Assembly: GCA_018873245.2 (NCBI GenBank)
Contig: JAEMBT020000001.1
Location: forward strand, 248,001-312,000
DNA length: 64,000 bases
Origin: Archegozetes longisetosus
Lineage: Eukaryota > Arthropoda > Arachnida > Sarcoptiformes > Trhypochthoniidae
Direction: 5' to 3'
Part shown: one piece after another, positions 37,433-49,615 of the stretch
Layout of the letters: each line of letters opens with the position of its first letter
Numbering within the stretch: position 1 is the first letter of the stretch
Position numbers and translations under genes: made by a program
The notes under the pieces: generated by a model
Database searches by the model: none
What the model was told of the DNA's origin: nothing
Seen by the model: only the letters and a program-made list of their open reading frames with translations

Positions 37433-40082
37433 TTAATAGGCTCTGATGGCAGGCGGGACTGTATTGCATTCTTGATCTAATGTTTCATCAATAACGGGTC
37501 TGTACCATAACTTTACTTTTCCGTCTTCAACTAAAGCCAAAGTGTGTTTACGCCAGTGTTGGTCTAATGGGCGTTTTACTTGTCCCTCAATGGGTTTTGA
37601 ATAGTCATATTCATCGACACGATCTTTGAAGTCTTCTCTGGCATGTGCGCCACGACTTTCTTTTCTCTGTTCGGCACCATTTATAGTCATCAATGCATTT
37701 AGCATCAGATTTTGCAATTCTAAGGTCTCAATCAAATCGGTATTCCATATCATACCTCTGTCTTGTACCTGAAATGCAAAATTAGATACAGGTTATGGCA
37801 CAAGTTTTAATCCAATCCAATGGCTTATAACGAAGTGATAGAAATTGTGGCCCACATCAAAATGTAAAAATCAATTGTATTCCGATTGAGAATGATTAAT
37901 TAATTTTTGTCATTAGGTCTACAACAATATTTCGATATGTTTAAAAATCTATTCGAAATGTTTTAACTCAAACTGCAATACAATCATTTGAACGCATATC
38001 TCACATTGTTAGTAAATGTAGTTGGAAAGCAGAGGAGTTATAAAACAGATATTGATAAGTTCGAACTATAGTAGACTTCTCTAATTTTTTCCGCTCAAGG
38101 TTTCAGTCAATTCTCAATTTTATCATTTTTTCGTATAAACCCTTTCAAAACCATAGTTAAAGTTTATTCAAAGGCTGACAAATAAAAGAAATTTTTCTTC
38201 AAAAGATAAATGCCTAAATAAGTCAACATAAATAAGGACAATAATTATTTGATAGGAATAAACCGAAAGAATAAAGCTTGCTTTGCAAAAAATAATTTAA
38301 GAGGAAATAATTGTATAAAAATCTAATCGACTTACTTTAAGATCAGAAATTTGTTGATAGCATTCATCTACTTTAAGACATCCCTCTTTAAGACTGTCTC
38401 CAGTCCTGAAGACAGCGGCATGTGTCTGCATATATCTCTGCATTTTCAGACGCAAATCAGCCGTGAGCGTTGATCCGTTGGCATGTCTTATCTTATCGAG
38501 ATTCGCAACCGATTCCTCGCCTGCATTTTGCTTCAAGTCACCAATTTGTTCTCCAGGTTTATTAACTTCAGCGATAGTATGTGCGCAGGCGCGACCAAAC
38601 ACTACCAAATCAAGCAATGAATTGGCGCCCAAACGATTTGCACCATGAACTGAAGCACATGCCGCTTCTCCGGCTGCGTATAAACCAGGTATTATTACAT
38701 CACCCTTTCCTGGTATATGAGTCAGAACTTGTCCTTTGTAATTAGTCGGGACACCACCCATGTTGTAGTGAACCGTCGGTAAGACAGGTATCGGTTCACG
38801 AGTCACGTCAACGCCCGCAAAGATCATAGCTGTCTCTGAAATTCCAGGCAGTCGAGTGGCCAATTGTTCTGCTGGTAAATGATGTAACTGAAGATAAACA
38901 TGATCTTTAAGTGGACCACAACCGCGACCTTCTCTTATTTCGATAGTCATCGATCGAGAGACCACATCTCTTGAGGCCAAGTCTTTAGCGACGGGCGCGT
39001 ATCGTTCCATAAATCTTTCTCCTTGGCTATTGATCAGGAAACCTCCCTCTCCTCTGCAGCCCTCTGTTATTAGGCATCCGGCGCCGTAAATACCTGTTGG
39101 ATGGAATTGAACGAACTCCAAGTCCTGACTAGGAATACCTGCTCTGCAGACCATAGCAGTCCCGTCACCTGTACACGTATGAGCAGATGTGCACGAAAAG
39201 TACGCGCGACCGTAACCTCCAGTAGCCAAAACTGTATTCTTGGCTCTGAATCGATGAAGTGTTCCGTCTTCGAGACAAACAGCAATAATTCCCCGACATT
39301 CTCCATCCTCCATCAACAGATCGAGTGCGAAATACTCAACAAAATATTTACAGTCATAGCGTAATGATTGGCCATAAAGTGTATGAAGTAATGAATGCCC
39401 AGTTCTGTCAGCAACACAACAGCATCTGTGCGCTTGTCCTCCTTTACCGTAATTATAAGATTGTCCACCAAAAGCCCTTTGATATATTTTTCCGTCCTGA
39501 GTACGACTGAAAGGCATTCCATAGTTTTCTAATTCGATGACAGCCTTAGGCGCTTCTCTGGTCATGTAGTGAATGGCATCCTGATCGCCCAACCAATCAG
39601 ATCCCTTAACGGTATCGTACATGTGCCATTTCCAGTCGTCTTTTTCCATATTGCCGAGCGCTGCATTGATACCTCCCTGTGCCGCCACTGTATGCGATCG
39701 AGTCGGAAACAGTTTCGTAACCACTGCAGTCTTAAATCCTTCCTCAACTAGACCGAAAGCTGCTCGAAGCCCTGCGCCACCGGCACCAACCACAACCGCA
39801 TCGAATGTATGGTCAATCACAGGATAGTCACGTGATATCTAAAGTTTACATCATTTTATTGTTGAGCAATAAGTGAATTAGTTTTAAGAGACAAATAATG
39901 AGTTAAGGTAGTGATTAAATGCATACTTTGCTAACACTTTGTTTATCACTGTTGGTTTGTTTTCCATCGATTGTAAAGTGAAATAATTTTTTAGTATTTG
40001 CACAAAAGTATTTTGTAAACCCATTATTTGTTCGATAAGTTAGTAATTGTTTTGTAAAACTTGAGGCTTTTGTCAACAACAT
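37433..40082 (-). CDS. SDHA: Succinate dehydrogenase flavoprotein subunit (3 exons)
   Basis: Catalytic FAD subunit of mitochondrial complex II, oxidising succinate to fumarate in the TCA cycle and passing electrons to SDHB. Exons are 39927-40082, 38336-39838 and 37433-37768, all phase 0, giving 664 residues, the same as human SDHA. Exon 1 was too short to stand out as an ORF. It encodes a basic, hydroxylated mitochondrial leader ([20 protein letters not shown]) and ends at a GTATGC donor. Exon 2 has the dinucleotide-binding GAGGAG (70-75), [10 protein letters not shown] with the FAD-linked His at 101, [20 protein letters not shown] and [14 protein letters not shown]. Exon 3 gives [43 protein letters not shown] and the C-terminus TVPPAIRAY. 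Introns are 88 and 567 bp. No damage was seen. Confidence 0.97.
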
Positions 40083-41587
40083 AATTAAATGTTATAAAAT
40101 GCTATATATTATATTAATAACTTTTAATTATGTAATTAAACGTTAAATATCGTGGAACTGTTGGTAACTTAGTTATCAGCTATTATTAAAGCGATTCTGC
40201 GCTAAACTGCCTTTTAAACACAAGTCTCGTACAAAAACTACGTATAAAACATTTTGATTGCCCTTTTGAATGTTGAGTCGCCATAATCTATTAGCAATGA
40301 ATGTAGATTGACGAGCAATTGGAGATAGTTACTATCGTGCCAAAAATATTCAAATTCATTTAAACAAAAGGTCTCCAAAACACTCACCAATGATCGAACC
40401 AACAGGCAATTCAATTTTATAATCGATTGCAAATCAAAGCTATCAATCGAATCAATTGCCTTCTATTAACTGTTAAGTTGAAAGACTGATCGGATAGAAA
40501 ATACATTCTATGCATGAGATTTGTATATTCAACTCGAATTTACTCATTTAAATGATCAATTCGGTCAAACTTTAATGCTTTTTCTTATGACTAAGTCGCA
40601 ATTAAGTCATTCATTTTAGGCCAATAGCAACATTTTGTTAGAATTATCGGAATCTGAAATGAGTCAACTTTAAGCTTGAAATAAGATGCTTACGAGCTTA
40701 CAAGTTAGAGGCATATATTAGAGCTGATCTTAGCATTATTTCACTCTTTAGTTAACTTAAAGCTCAGTCCAGGCATTACTTCCATTCTGGTAGTTCTGAA
40801 TTTAAATCACTTTAAGTTATATCAAATATTGTGATCCAGTTGTGATCCTCTCAATTTAAGACATAATTCTATCTGTGAGTTTATTAAATTTACTTGATAA
40901 ATATTTGAAGCAAATTCAGTGCAATTCGAGCCAATACTGTTGAGTCGGAATCGAACTGAAATCAAATATGTGCTCAATATAATAGCTGACAGTTTGTCTA
41001 TACTGTTTACTCATTCTCTAAGCGATTGTAACGAATAAGTATTTGGGTAATCAATTAAAGCACAAAATATTAATTTAAAGCTTCTGAAAGCTTTGTCGAA
41101 ACGCCAGAGTTTACGACTTAATGAAAGGATCGATTCGAAGCAAATGACATAATAATCAAATAACATGATAACTGAGTGGTTCATGACTCATCGAGTCAAC
41201 AGTCATGTGGACGATGATGCTTTCACATCAGCTCTAACTACAATTTAACTTTGTTGCTGCACAAGTTTCTGTTTCGATAATTTTATGATTTTTCTGTTAA
41301 GACCTTGTTTAAAAAAAGTAATACAAATGCCCAAAATAAGATTTGGCTTAGAATTTCAAATAAACTTCGATCTCTTTACGCTTAAAAAATATCGATTGTC
41401 TGGAAAAGCAAAAGTGAAAATTATTGATTATATAGTCTGCTGCAGGCTTGCAAAAAGGCAAATCAACGCGTCGTTGCGCTTATTACAGTTTTCCCTTTCA
41501 ATGCGATATAGTTTGGGGGAACACAAAAATAAATCCTTACTCCGAATGTTATATCATTAATACTTGTATAATATTGGAGTGTACATG

Positions 41588-41618
41588 AGTGTGTGTGTGT
41601 GTGTGTGTGTTTGTGAGT

Positions 41619-41679
<61 letters not shown>
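41588..41679. repeat. Compound (GT)n-(GA)n microsatellite
   Basis: About 11 GT units (41588-41610) pass through a GAGT stretch into about 29 GA units (to 41679), making this one of the two longest simple repeats in the window. No gene is adjacent. Confidence 0.95.
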
Positions 41680-41682
<3 letters not shown>

Positions 41683-44600
41683 CCTTTCTAAAATCCTAAA
41701 AAATTAAAGAAATCCCTTTGAAAGCATCCAAAACGAAAAATAGTTTAGAGACCATCTAAATCTCAATACGCGAATTGAATTGAATGAAATTCTGCGTCAC
41801 GTCTAACATGACAATTGGATGCATTTCCGATGGATTCTCGTCTCTGAATCAATCAATATTAGGATTACAGACAAATACCATTATTTTGAAAACTCAATTT
41901 TACTTCAAGTGAAGACCAGATTGTTAAAAAAGTTAATTCTCTCGCATACTTCCATAAATTTTCTGTCAGATCCAACTTATCCAAGATTGTTTGTTATAAA
42001 ACATTTCTTTTTAAACATTGTCTATAACAGTGTTCCACAAAGTTTTATAAAGTTTAAGAATAATTTAAAACATTTTTCTTCGCTTATGTTTTAAAGCAAT
42101 TTTTTTGTAAAATTTCAATTGTTTCAAAACGCTTACTGGAACGCTTTCACACAATTAAAAGTCAGAAAACTGTAACAAAACTTTTTCATTTGAAAACTTT
42201 ATGCTTAGTATTATCTAAAGGTTAATTCAAAACAAAAAATGTTTGATTTGAGAGTCAAACGCGGTCGGCCGGTGCCTGTCGTTAGAGATTTTGTAGAAAC
42301 TATAAGTAACGAAAGAGTTAAACGCAATTATTGTTTTAAAAAACATTAATCAATGCAACAAATAGTATTAAATCGCATTTGATTTCATGCATTCAATGTT
42401 CAAAAATGATAAAAGCATTGATTGCTGAAAAAACTCAAAAATGGTATAAAAACATTACTCAATCTAAATAAATTTAATTGAATAATCTACTCAATCAGAA
42501 CCATACAATAATTATTAACTCATGTTCAACTCCTATTTTTGACAAATTTCTAATTAAATATATTCTTTTGACGATTAAATGAAAGTTAATCATTAACATG
42601 CAATTTGAATTGTTTAAAATGCTATGAGAACATTTTAAAACATTTTCAAAAATGGATCATCTTTGCCAACCCTAAACTTATCTAATATGAGTAGTGTATT
42701 TTGTTTATTGGTCACATTGTAAAATCTAATAAAGTTTAAGATTTTTGAACATTTTCCTTGATACTCGCACAAAATAGTGTATCACAGTATATAACAGTAA
42801 CACTGAATCTAGGTATGAGTAACTTTATATTCTATTTGAATTAATAAAATAATCGTTTTGAAAGAAAATGTTTTTTACATTCGTCATTGTTTGAGGTGAC
42901 TTTATTATTAAAAATGCTTTTATCCATTGTTTAAATAAGTTTGAATGCGTGTCTACTTTTGCGAACGTGAAAAGAAGTTTTTCCTATTCCTTATATCTTA
43001 TATTGGATAATGTCTTTATACAACTCGGGGCTTATAAGAATAAGCAAATAATAAAAAAGACATATTGCCTTAATTTATCTCAGAAGATAACAAAGGATTC
43101 ACAATTCGATTCAAATACAAGCGGTTTTAGAATTTTTTGCGTGTTTCCTGATTGATAATCGATATTTGAGTTAAAGTCTAGAGCGTATTTCGTTTTGTGT
43201 GCTCTTCAGCTTTACAGGCGAACAAATCATTTAAATTACATACAAAAGTTTGATTTCATTTGCTGGAGTTCCATAAAACGAATAATTGCTTTTCTTCGTT
43301 AAAAAACGATTTAGTGAAAAAGTGATCATTCAATATTGAATATCAGCACAATTTTCACAATTCATTTCCTTTCAATGCATTTGCAGATAATATATTATAG
43401 AAACATAAGAGTAAAAGTTTAAATTCTGATTTCATTTTGATTACGAACTGCAATTATGTCATTTTCACAAACCACATTTCAGATTCATTTTTAAATCTTA
43501 AAAAGAAGTGTTTAGATAAAAGTTCTTTTTTGTAAGTGGTCTACGACTTGATAAAATTGAAAGTCCTCTTACTATATAATCTGAAAAGGTTGAATAATTG
43601 ATATGATTAGATTTTCACAAAGCCATACGACTTGAGTTTAAGTTTTATTCATTAGTATAAAATATGCATAAATGTGCACAAATATCCCACTATTACAATA
43701 AATATTTGATTGTGCAATATTTCTTTAGAGTGAGACACATACAAGTACTGTATAAGTAATAACTATCACTTTTGTGTTACATAAATGTTTGATTGTTGTA
43801 AAACTAATTTTTATTTATGAGGAAATGCTTGGATTTGGGCACTTCTCTACAGTAACTGCCACAATAAAAGTGCCCTGCCTGGTCATCAACAGAATGGTAT
43901 ATTGACCTTAAGTTCTACAGAGTATATTATGATCATTAAAATAACAAGTCTTAGGAGAACGTTAACAATATTATTGTTATGAAGCTGTTAGTAATGTTAC
44001 AATTATCAAGATGTGTGCTGCAAACTTGTGCATTTGTAGCGTTCTATCACTTTATTTGTTGAATATAATCTTTAGCAATATTGATTGATTTACCAATTTC
44101 ATTTTTAACATTATTGGAATGTTCAACATTCTAAATTCTCGTTTAGTCTATTCGCTAAATATATCCGGACTCTAATGAAGCCGAGTTTTTTAACATCGTC
44201 AAACTTCAATTTATACTGGATTATAGTCTTGAAAATTCATAAAACTGCAACCATCCGAAACCAGTGAAGACAAAAGGCAGCAAACGATTCGGAACAGCAC
44301 AAAACCACTACCTATCACTTATTTTGTAATCATGAAGCTTGAAAACACAAAACTTATAAAAAATGGTTGACGTTCACAATAAACTAAAAGAACGAACGAA
44401 CCAAAATAATCGACTTTTTCTCAATTAATCAAAATAGAAAGAAAAAAGTTCTTCCTATAAAATCCAAACTATGCATTACTGAAATGAGCTAAGAGTCAGA
44501 CTTGAGCCATTCCAACTAAATATTCATCGATTCTCTTACTTTTGGTTGAAGTAACTCTTTAAGTGACTTAATAACTTATTTTATAGCTCTTAAGTTTTTA

Positions 44601-46194
44601 TTAAATTGTTATTTTCGCTTAGTTTATAAATAAGAGTCAACTAATAAACTGATTTTTTTCGTAACCAGGAGTTTGAAAAATATAAATTTATTTGGTTGAA
44701 TAAACATATTTTCAAATATATACTGAATCTAACACCATACTTTTAATAGCTAGCCAATAATTCTGTTATTTTGTCTGTAGGAGCTCTAGAACTGCAGTTG
44801 TTGAAGATACACGGCCTTAAGCTTGATGCCGTTGGATTTAGAGCATCGTAAAACCTGGATTTAGCACGTTTATGTCAGCGGGAATAACCAATTCGACAAC
44901 TAAAAGATCAATTTTAAGTTATTTTAACCGAAACTGAATTTCTAATTATAAATAGATGTCAAATTACAAACTTATATAACATTAGACATCCTTAAAGATA
45001 GATCTAATTTCTCATTATAGTACATATTATTTCGTATAAGCTTCCATTGAAAAAATTCGAATTTCTACTGGATTTTAACTGCGGTCAAACTTTCGATTAG
45101 CAAATCATTCGAGCACAATTTTTGATCTATAATTCTATCGAAGAGAATTCAGAACTTATCAAGATTTGAATAAAAGGGTATATTAAATATTTTTGTCTTT
45201 TGTCATAACGACTGAATTACACTACTATCGAAATGATCAAATCCAGTCACTAAAAATTGTGAACTGAACACGAGATCGGTTTCAAGAAAAGTGCTTTGAC
45301 CAATTCTGTTGGTAAATAATTGAATCACATATAGGTTCGACGAAATAAAAACTTTCAGACTATTTCAAAATAATTATTTTAAAATGTTTGGAAACGTTTT
45401 GGTGACGTTTCAATCCAATCAAATGCTATTTAATGACATTTTCCACGTTAACTAATGTATCCAAGCAGTATTTACATTTTACTGTTTCATTACTTATAGT
45501 TTCTAAAAATATTTTGGCCACAGATACTGAAGCAAAGCATTGAACACTCGGATTAATCGTTTCTGTATTCAATTCGCTTAGAATTAATGCTAAACACAAA
45601 ATTTGGGAAAATTCATTTTACAAAATATGAATAGTTGTTACAGCTTGATGACTTTTCACAGCGTCTGAATGCAAGTTTTAAATGTTTCAAATTTAGTATA
45701 AAATTGTTTTGAAGTATAAATGCAGGAAAGTAATTTAAGTTGTTATCAACTATACTAAAACAAAAGATATGTAATTAAGGATCCTAATTACACATCAATT
45801 TTGTCATAAGTAGAAACAAGGCAATTTGGTTAAAAGTTGAGTTAGCTTTCTCAATGGCAACGCCGTTCAGTACATGAAACATAAATTTGAAAAATTAGAC
45901 TCACTTAAACACTTATGACTATTGAGAAATTTTAGTCGTGTGTAATACAGCGAATATAAATATGATCTATGGTTTAATTCGTATTAAATAAGAAGGGAGA
46001 ATATGCTTTTGAATAAGTTGCTCGGCACTCAAAGCTAGTTTTCTCCCTTCATCACGTAAAATAGGCTGTTCTGGTAACCTAACAACAAAGTTAGAGGGCT
46101 TTCAGCCAAACTGCTATGAATGAATGGTTAGGCAAGCAAGTTCACTTGACTTGCGAGCTTTTTTCCAATAGTCATCTCTCTTTTTGCTGTCCAG

Positions 46195-46296
46195 AAACAA
46201 TTCGATACGTTGTTCGAGTTCGATGTCAAATGCATTGAAAAGTTAAAAGAATTGCTTACCAAAGAAAAGGCTAATTCGAACAAGACTCAAATGTGA
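46195..46296 (+). other. Coding-like segment after a strong splice acceptor
   Basis: A pyrimidine-rich acceptor (CTCTCTTTTTGCTGTCCAG) ends at 46194. It is followed by 33 open codons reading KQFDTLFEFDVKCIEKLKEL and on to a TGA at 46294. Downstream, other frames give further protein-like runs (CDECLATDLEKKSENNNRFS; EQVMALARDSSLTALIQCYL; SSIFEDTFEFANFVLID), each ended by stops. Together these suggest a degraded gene or small exons at about 46.03-46.51 kb. The family is not recognised. Confidence 0.3.
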
Positions 46297-49200
46297 TGAG
46301 TGTTTGGCTACTGATCTGGAAAAGAAAAGTGAAAACAATAATAGATTTTCAGAAGAGTGAGAACAAGTGATGGCTTTAGCCAGAGATTCAAGTTTAACCG
46401 CGTTAATCCAATGCTACTTGAAAACAGTTAATTAGCTCTATCTTTGAAGACACTTTCGAATTTGCAAACTTTGTGCTAATCGATTGAACGCTATTGGCAA
46501 AAAAGTTCAGATTATGTTTAATTACGTGGCCTATTGTTTAAAGTAAGTTTTTCAACATAATCATATAATCAGTCTTAAATATAACTTTTGGTTAGAATTG
46601 TTCATTTCTTTATTTCTACGAATTTGTGTATAAAACGTCATAATCGGAAAGTGAGAGAGTATAAGAAAGAAATTATTTATTGAGTTTGGATCATAATAAA
46701 AAATAGTAATAAAAAGAAAGCTTTGATGTCTATTGTGATATTATCAGTCACTTATTATCGGCGTTACTTTAACCTAACAGTACATATTTGTTTTGTCCCA
46801 CGCTTTCGATATAAAATTTTGTTTTCTTAATAACTTATTTGTTTTGATATATACTTAGCATTAATCGTAAATTATGATTCTTAGCATTCGTGACAATAGC
46901 TTTTACGATCAACACAGGAAACTTGACTTAAAAATGACTACCTTATATTAGCTTTCATTCATTTGAACCGATTGCAAATGTTTAGTGACAGTTTCTTCTA
47001 TATCTATAACTCGATAATACACATAATTATTGATAATTCATTTCTTTCTAAATGACAAATTTGACTTAGTTCCGCTTTTAGTCAATAATCTTGTGATAAC
47101 ATATTCGCGAGAAAGGGCTTAGAGTTGAGTGCGTTACCATTATATCAAATGATTAAATTGAATTGTGAGATGCCATAGCATTGAGAACAATATTACATTT
47201 GTGTGACTTATTTAAAATGATAAGGATTTTTTCATTCAAATCAAAGATATGGCAAACCTTCAATATATATTTGCATATAACTCCATTCAAATGCCTTTTG
47301 TTGTATCTATCAAGTTAGAGTTTTTTTGATCAAAAATATAGATCGATCGCAAAACACAATGACTGCTCAAATAATTTAAGGCAAAAGTTAAAAAAAAGTT
47401 CAACAATAATATCTTTGATCGTTGTTAGTTCAGGTGTACATGTTATATAGATTTATTTTGTTATCTAGCGGTAATATAACAAATTTCTACGTGAAGCATC
47501 GATACTACGATTGAAAAAAGTAAATTTCAAAAAATACAATGCACTCGAATCTTATTTTCCTCCATTTTCTAACTATCGGTCTCTTTCTTTACTGTTGTGA
47601 TTATCAGAATTTGGTGTCTTCATTATACGAACTTTGCATGATTTGCTACGCTTCTATCGTTAGGCCCTCAAACAACATATTTAAAGGCTTATATTCTATA
47701 TTATAAGAGATAGCTATAGAATAACAAAAGTGTGCAAGTACAATACGTTGAAGATAGTAAAAACTTTACTTAAACGTATAGTGAACACTGTGAAAAAAGG
47801 AAGATCGTCAAAATCTATACGTGAAATAATGCTTTATTGAACAAAAGAGGTTTTCCTACTTTTCAGATTCATTTGGAACTGTTAGCAAAAAGTTTTTCAA
47901 ACACTTATAAATGGATTTATTATGAATGAAACAGAATCGACAAAATAGAATAGAATGTGATTTGAGAGCATTTGTGTGATCATTATTGTATAATATGTTT
48001 TCATGACTACTGATAGCAAACATCTGAAAAGCATTAAAAGTTCGTAACAAACTATTATTACGTAATTTAGACAAACGAGAAATATTAATACACCAATTTG
48101 AAAATAAGCGCAACACAACTGTTTGTGAAAACAGAACACAGATATTGATCGATGCGTTGCATCAAATTTCATTTATACTAAATTAAGATTTTGCCTAAAA
48201 GTGATTAATTTGCAAAATGAACACCATGCAATGTTCAACCCGTTGCTTTATATTCCGTAAACAATGCAGATCATGTTGAAAAGGGCTCAAACCGAACATT
48301 TGAGGCAATTTATAATTTAATATAATTATGTTTTACTTTATTATGTGAACTAAAATTTTAGCAAAACATTCATCATTTAAGACTCTAACCAAATAATTAA
48401 ATAACAAACTTTAAAATTGATAATAAAAATAATTCGAGTGCAAGCAATACTAACACTAATATTATAGGTCTTCAATTTTTAGTGCCTAACATAATATATG
48501 CGTTTGAATTGAGAATAAAATTATGCGATTAATGTGTTCCGGAGACAGACAACACATTAGAGTATTCCGTAAAAGATGAGACCATATTTTATTGGACACT
48601 TACATATGAAACGGCGCTTATATAACATCTATTAAAGGAGATGAAGTGATGTATTAAGCGAAACAAATATTTTGCAGTCATAAATGTTTTCTAGTTTTGC
48701 AATAATGTGTTCGGCCGTATGAAAAATGTTTGAGAACGTTAAATTAATCCAGTGACTATCTCTTACTGATGACAGAATCTAAATTGGAAGACAGACAAAA
48801 TAACACAAATAAATGAGAGAATGCGTAAAGTAGGACATAGACTAGTAATAAAAAAGTGATTGTTTGTCAAACTAGTATTTTTTTGGCAAAGACTGTAAAG
48901 CCTAGAAAAAAGAAAGCGGAAGAATAACGAATTGGGAAATGAGTTTTACTGACTTTGTGCTTATGCTCATCACCAAATGTAATGTTCTGCTTGTATTGGT
49001 ATCAGAACTTAGATTAACATTAAACAAGAATAATGACTATGAGTTGTGCGCAAAAACATCTTTTCTAAACGTTTCTGTCTCTCTGCTTCTCGTTATACAA
49101 TTGTTCGTACCTCCAACAGATATTAAATGAATACAAAAAATGAAAAAATACAATCTACTTATAAGAGGGCTCCGAAAAGCAACACAAACAGAGTACTTGC

Positions 49201-49549
49201 TACTGCTTTCTGCTTTGCTACTTAGTATTCGGTTAGACTGCTTATAATTTGAACAATCAAATCCGACTTTACAGTTGAAAACAAAAAATAATGTTCTTCA
49301 GACAATCTCGCCTAATGGCATTATAGTTGAAATAAATTTTTCTCTTCAAAGCAATTTATTTTTTAAGATCAATTCTTATTTAAAACGTGATTCGAGAATA
49401 AAATGAGCGAAATTACGCTATTTTTTAAAATAGAATTTTTTTCATTTTATCCCCGAATGAGATACAATACCAAAAATAAAGCCCTTATAAACTGAATTTA
49501 GTTATGGCAGAAAAAGAGGAGAAAATCCTACTACTGTTGAAGTAGCAGA

Positions 49550-49551
<2 letters not shown>

Positions 49552-49603
<52 letters not shown>

Positions 49604-49615
49604 GTGTGTGTGTGT
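49552..49615. repeat. Compound (CT)n-(GT)n microsatellite
   Basis: About 25 CT units (49552-49601) are followed by a short GT run (to 49615). It is flanked by the GC-richer 49.5-50.05 kb stretch. CT/GA tracts can bind GAGA-type factors, so a regulatory role is possible but unproven. Confidence 0.95.

Noticed and set aside
39070..39827. Several plus- and minus-strand frames of 60-87 codons across the SDHA exon
   Set aside because: They are shadows of the conserved SDHA reading frame, whose protein is full length and intact.
43839..43877. A microRNA-like hairpin (GGGCACTT pairing with AAGTGCCC)
   Set aside because: The stem is only 8 bp with a ~23 base loop, too short for a precursor; the same bases read better as a coding-like minus-strand frame.
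44780..44870. Short protein-like frames near GCTCTAGAACTGCAG
   Set aside because: The open stretches are about 15-20 codons in competing frames with no splice sites of note; not enough to call.
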